NCBI RefSeq assembly: GCF_040703125.1
Contig: NZ_CP160035.1
Coordinates: 806,001 to 870,000, forward strand
DNA length: 64,000 nt
Reading direction: 5' to 3'
Origin: Flavobacterium ovatum
GTDB taxonomy: Bacteria > Bacteroidota > Bacteroidia > Flavobacteriales > Flavobacteriaceae
The notes beneath the pieces are model-generated. The model ran no database searches. It had not been told where the DNA came from and saw nothing but the letters and a program-made list of their open reading frames with translations. The translations under genes and the position numbers were made by a program. Shown here piece after piece: positions 60,946 through 64,000 of this stretch. Position 1 is the stretch's first letter. Each line of letters starts with the position of its first letter.

Positions 60946-63219
60946 ATGCAAACCATCACCGAAGCCGCAAAATACACCTTGCAATTTATCAACCAAACCC
61001 AGCGTTCTATTTTCCTTACAGGAAAAGCGGGTACAGGAAAAACAACACTTTTACGCCAAATCATTGAAACCACCCACAAGAATACGGTGGTCGTTGCACC
61101 TACGGGAATTGCAGCCCTCAACGCTGGCGGAGTAACCATTCACTCCATGTTTCAATTGCCTTTTGGTGGGTTTATTCCAGCTTTTAATGTGGCTTCGCAA
61201 TTCAATGAGCGCACCAAATTTGAGTCAAAAGACAGTTTGAAACGCCATTTTAGAATGAGTGGAACCAAGAAAGCAGTGATTCAAAACATGGAACTGCTTG
61301 TCATTGACGAAGTCAGTATGTTGCGTCCCGATTTATTGGATGCCATTGATTTTATGATGCAAACCGTTCGTAAAAAATCCATGCCTTTTGGTGGTGTTCA
61401 AGTATTGTATATTGGTGATTTGTTGCAATTGCCGCCGGTGATTCGGGACGAGGAGTGGAGCACTTTGCGTAATTACTATCGTGGAAAATTCTTTTTCCAT
61501 TCGCATGCCGTGCAACAAAGTCCTCCTTTGTATATTGAATTGTCCAAAATTTTCCGTCAAAGCGACGATCAATTTATTGCGGTGCTTAACAATTTACGAA
61601 ATAATACCATTACCGCTGCCGATGTTCAGGCGTTGAACCAATACGTACAACCCAATTTTGACCTAAAAGCCAACAAAGGTTATATCACTTTGACCACGCA
61701 CAATGCAAAAGCCGATACCATGAACGCTCAAGCTTTGGCAGATTTGGAAGGAAGTTTGGTGAATTATAAACCCGAAATCACCGATGATTTTCCAGAGAAA
61801 ATGTATCCGCTCGAAAAAGAATTGGCACTGAAAATAGGAGCACAGGTTATGTTTGTCAAAAATGATTCGTCTGCCGAGAAACATTACTTCAACGGAAAAA
61901 TGGGAATTATAAAAACCCTTTCGACCAAAGAAGTTCGAGTGCATTTTCCCGAAGAAAACAAAACCATTGAAGTTGATAAATACGAATGGCAGAACATTCG
62001 ATACACAGTTGACCCATTGACGAAAGAAATTCAAGAAGAGATTTTGGGGACTTTTGTGCAATATCCGCTCAAATTGGCCTGGGCGATTACGGTGCACAAA
62101 AGCCAAGGATTGACATTTGATAAGGCTGCGGTCGATGTTTCGCAAGTTTTTATGCCGGGACAAGCCTATGTAGCATTATCGCGTTTACGTTCGTTAGAAG
62201 GGCTAATTTTGCTTTCTCCGTTGCGTATGAACGGCATTTCGAATGATGAAGAAGTCATGGAATACGCCCAAAACAAAGCCACAGACGAGGTTTTGAAGAA
62301 TTCACTACATTTTGAAACCAAGAATTTCATTCATAACTACCTCATAAACAGTTTTGATTGGCAAGAATTGGCGCAAGAGTGGCGCACCCACAAATACAGC
62401 TACAATGAAGATCCCGAATCGCCAGCCAAATCGGCACACGCGGTTTGGGCAAACAAATATTTTATGATGATGGACGGGCTGTATGTTTCGGCTCAGAAAT
62501 TCATTGTACAGCTCAACAACATTTTCAGACAAGAAACGGTCGATTTACTGCACGTTTCACAACGGATCGAAGCTGCTTTCAATTATTTCCTACCCGCTTT
62601 GGACGAATTGGTTTTCGAAATCCTTTGGAAAATCGAAGAAGTAAAACGCTTGCAAAAAGCCAAAACCCGTTACGAAGAACTCAAAGTGCTGGAAGATTTT
62701 CAGTCCAAATCGGTATTGCGATTGATGAAAGCGAAGTTGCTAATCGAAACCGTAGTTGCCGGCGAGAGCATCTCCAAAGAGAAACTAACCTCTAGCGACA
62801 TCAAGAATTATTTGTCTCGAAAAACCAACGCCATCCAAAACCAATTCAAGGAAACCCATGTGACTTTGATTGAAGACGAAGCCGATGTAGATCGTTACGC
62901 CGCCAAACAAAAAACCGACAAAAAAGGTCCGAAAAAATCCACTGTAGACGAAACTTTTGAACTCTGGCAAGCCAAAAATTCGATTGCCGAAATCGCTATT
63001 TTGAGAAAGGTAACCACCCAAACTATTGAAGGACATTTGGTGAAATTAATTCAAGCCAAAAAAGTCGCCATTACCGACTTACTACCCGAAGATAAAATCA
63101 AAGAATTGACCGAGGCATTCCAGTTTTACCAAGAAGAATCCCTTTCGCCACTCAAAGAAAAATTAGGTAATAAATTCAGTTGGGAAGAGTTGAAAATGTT
63201 TAAGGCGAGTTTGAATTAG
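60946..63219 (+). CDS. Pif1-like DNA helicase with C-terminal helix-turn-helix domain
   Basis: The 757-residue protein has Walker A LTGKAGTGKTTLLRQI (about 24-39), VVAPTGIAALNAGG (motif Ia), LVIDEVSMLRPDLLDAID (Walker B), IFRQSD (motif III/IV) and AWAITVHKSQGLTFDKAAVD (motif V/VI), all typical of Pif1/RecD-like superfamily 1B helicases. A C-terminal winged-helix part (TVDETFELWQAKNSIAEIAI, RKVTTQTIEGHLVKLIQAKK) is typical of a bacteroidete subset. Codons are visibly richer in G and C than in the neighbours. Role: DNA unwinding at G-rich or stalled sites. The repeat array directly upstream may carry its promoter. Confidence 0.9.
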   Translation: MQTITEAAKYTLQFINQTQRSIFLTGKAGTGKTTLLRQIIETTHKNTVVVAPTGIAALNAGGVTIHSMFQLPFGGFIPAFNVASQFNERTKFESKDSLKRHFRMSGTKKAVIQNMELLVIDEVSMLRPDLLDAIDFMMQTVRKKSMPFGGVQVLYIGDLLQLPPVIRDEEWSTLRNYYRGKFFFHSHAVQQSPPLYIELSKIFRQSDDQFIAVLNNLRNNTITAADVQALNQYVQPNFDLKANKGYITLTTHNAKADTMNAQALADLEGSLVNYKPEITDDFPEKMYPLEKELALKIGAQVMFVKNDSSAEKHYFNGKMGIIKTLSTKEVRVHFPEENKTIEVDKYEWQNIRYTVDPLTKEIQEEILGTFVQYPLKLAWAITVHKSQGLTFDKAAVDVSQVFMPGQAYVALSRLRSLEGLILLSPLRMNGISNDEEVMEYAQNKATDEVLKNSLHFETKNFIHNYLINSFDWQELAQEWRTHKYSYNEDPESPAKSAHAVWANKYFMMMDGLYVSAQKFIVQLNNIFRQETVDLLHVSQRIEAAFNYFLPALDELVFEILWKIEEVKRLQKAKTRYEELKVLEDFQSKSVLRLMKAKLLIETVVAGESISKEKLTSSDIKNYLSRKTNAIQNQFKETHVTLIEDEADVDRYAAKQKTDKKGPKKSTVDETFELWQAKNSIAEIAILRKVTTQTIEGHLVKLIQAKKVAITDLLPEDKIKELTEAFQFYQEESLSPLKEKLGNKFSWEELKMFKASLN

Positions 63220-63580
63220 GGTTATTAGAAGCGAAAGATTTGGCATTATTTGTAGATATCGTTCCCACTTTTCGTTTCAATCTTTTATGGTTCCTTTCGT
63301 CTCCATAAAAGGATTTTCACTGCAATCGGGGCTAGGAGGGGAGATTTTGTTTATAGTCAGAAAAGAAAAACGTTTTATTTAGTTTTTTATCTATTTGAAA
63401 GTCCAAAGGAAAATGTAACGCTATCGAGTAATTTGTAAGAATATATTATTATATTTGAATTATTATTAATGTGAAATAAACATTTGCAAAGGCACGAAAT
63501 TTTCGTCGATAGTCACTATTTTATAGCGAGTTTATACTAGTAATATGATGTTTTTCCAAAAGTCACGAAATAAACATTCT
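63220..63580. other. Gene-free gap before the second IS30 copy
   Basis: AT-rich sequence with no supported gene or motif. It ends at the left terminus of the IS element. Confidence 0.5.
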
Positions 63581-64000
63581 TAGATTCAAGTAATAAATGC
63601 AACACTTAGAAATTGATTAAATAAAGCCTACTGATAAGTCTTGCAGATCTAGATCTTCAAGACTTATCAGTAGGCTACGAAAAAAATTTCACTTATTTTT
63701 GGGTTACTAAGCACAAAAAAAGATGTCACATTTAACGATTGAACAAAGATACGAAATTGCTACACTACGTTCGCAAGGATTTTCCATGAGTAAAATTGGA
63801 GAGTTTGTAGGTAGAGACAAATCTGTAATTTCAAGAGAACTTTCTAGAAATTCAGACCAAAGAAATAATGTATATAAAGCAGATTTAGCTCAAAGTAAAT
63901 TCCATTTTCGACAGCGAAAAAAAGCAAAGAAAATACACTTTACTGAAGAGATTAAAACACTTGTAACATCACTATTAAAGGAAGATTTTAGTCCCGAACA
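63581..64000 (+). mobile_element. IS30-family insertion sequence, copy 2 (cut by window edge)
   Basis: The left terminal repeat (GATTCAAGTAATAAAT at 63583), the 52-base palindrome and the first 278 bases of the transposase gene match copy 1 throughout, with no difference noticed by eye. Orientation is the same as copy 1. Confidence 0.9.
63723..64000 (+). CDS. IS30-family transposase, N-terminal part (cut by window edge)
   Basis: The first 92 codons of the same transposase as at 39373: MSHLTIEQRYEIATLRSQGF and the SMSKIGEFVGRDKSVISREL helix-turn-helix. The catalytic part lies beyond the window. Confidence 0.92.
   Translation, partial: MSHLTIEQRYEIATLRSQGFSMSKIGEFVGRDKSVISRELSRNSDQRNNVYKADLAQSKFHFRQRKKAKKIHFTEEIKTLVTSLLKEDFSPE

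Noticed and set aside
1..64000. CRISPR array or cas genes
   Set aside because: No regularly spaced short repeats and no Cas-like proteins were found.
1..64000. rRNA operon
   Set aside because: No rRNA sequence was recognised; only one tRNA gene is present.

Overview
The window comes from an AT-rich member of the Bacteroidota, most likely Flavobacterium or a close relative. The basis is bacteroidete-type promoters (TAnnTTTG -7 boxes), a type IX secretion sorting tail on a large surface protein, and many gene families typical of flavobacteria (DUF6427/DUF6341 beside upp and purD, DUF6909 with a GH3-like ligase, DUF4254 beside a family 9 glycosyltransferase, DUF4175 beside ybeY and mnmG). It reads as chromosome, with an accessory region on the left and two copies of one IS30-family element.

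Layout. 1-650: end of a ferritin gene and a thioredoxin-like ferredoxin. 685-6697: a tightly overlapping three-gene operon (TM2/TerB-type protein, BrxD-like ATPase, Lhr/BrxHI-like helicase) that looks like a phage-defence cassette. 7053-8194: a Panacea-type antitoxin with a RelE-like toxin. 8231-8987: a dispersed repeat and a 6S-like structured RNA candidate ahead of recA. 8988-20211: recA, a lipoprotein, an ECF sigma factor with its membrane partner, plsC, trpS, an outer-membrane protein, a glycosyltransferase pair, upp and purD with small membrane proteins. 20457-24372: the rest of a polysaccharide locus, ending in a broken UDP-glucuronate decarboxylase gene. 24448-29648: DUF6909, GH3-like ligase, a membrane protein, tatA, a PepSY protein. 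29852-34392: an AAA_14 ATPase with twin palindromes, a DUF433/DUF5615 pair inserted behind tex with a duplicated tex tail, tex itself, and DUF1294.

35076-36043 is a gene-free region dense in DnaA-box-like sites. Gene direction tends to diverge from it: mostly minus to the left, mostly plus to the right. About 21-23 kb to its right, around mnmG, lie four parS-like sites (centred on TTCCACGTGGAA or a one-base variant). I infer that 35.2-35.7 kb is a candidate chromosomal origin. Beside it stand a large BspA-type leucine-rich surface protein and an IS30 copy.

40369-63219 is mostly housekeeping: DUF2007, rnr, a LysE transporter, tRNA-Cys, folB, glnS, a YtxH/holin-like stress cassette, an SPFH protein, gltX, DUF4175, ybeY, mnmG, a methyltransferase, an OmpH/Skp-like lipoprotein and a Pif1-like helicase. 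The window ends inside the second IS30 copy. Gene calls rest on protein motifs read by eye; no database search was possible.
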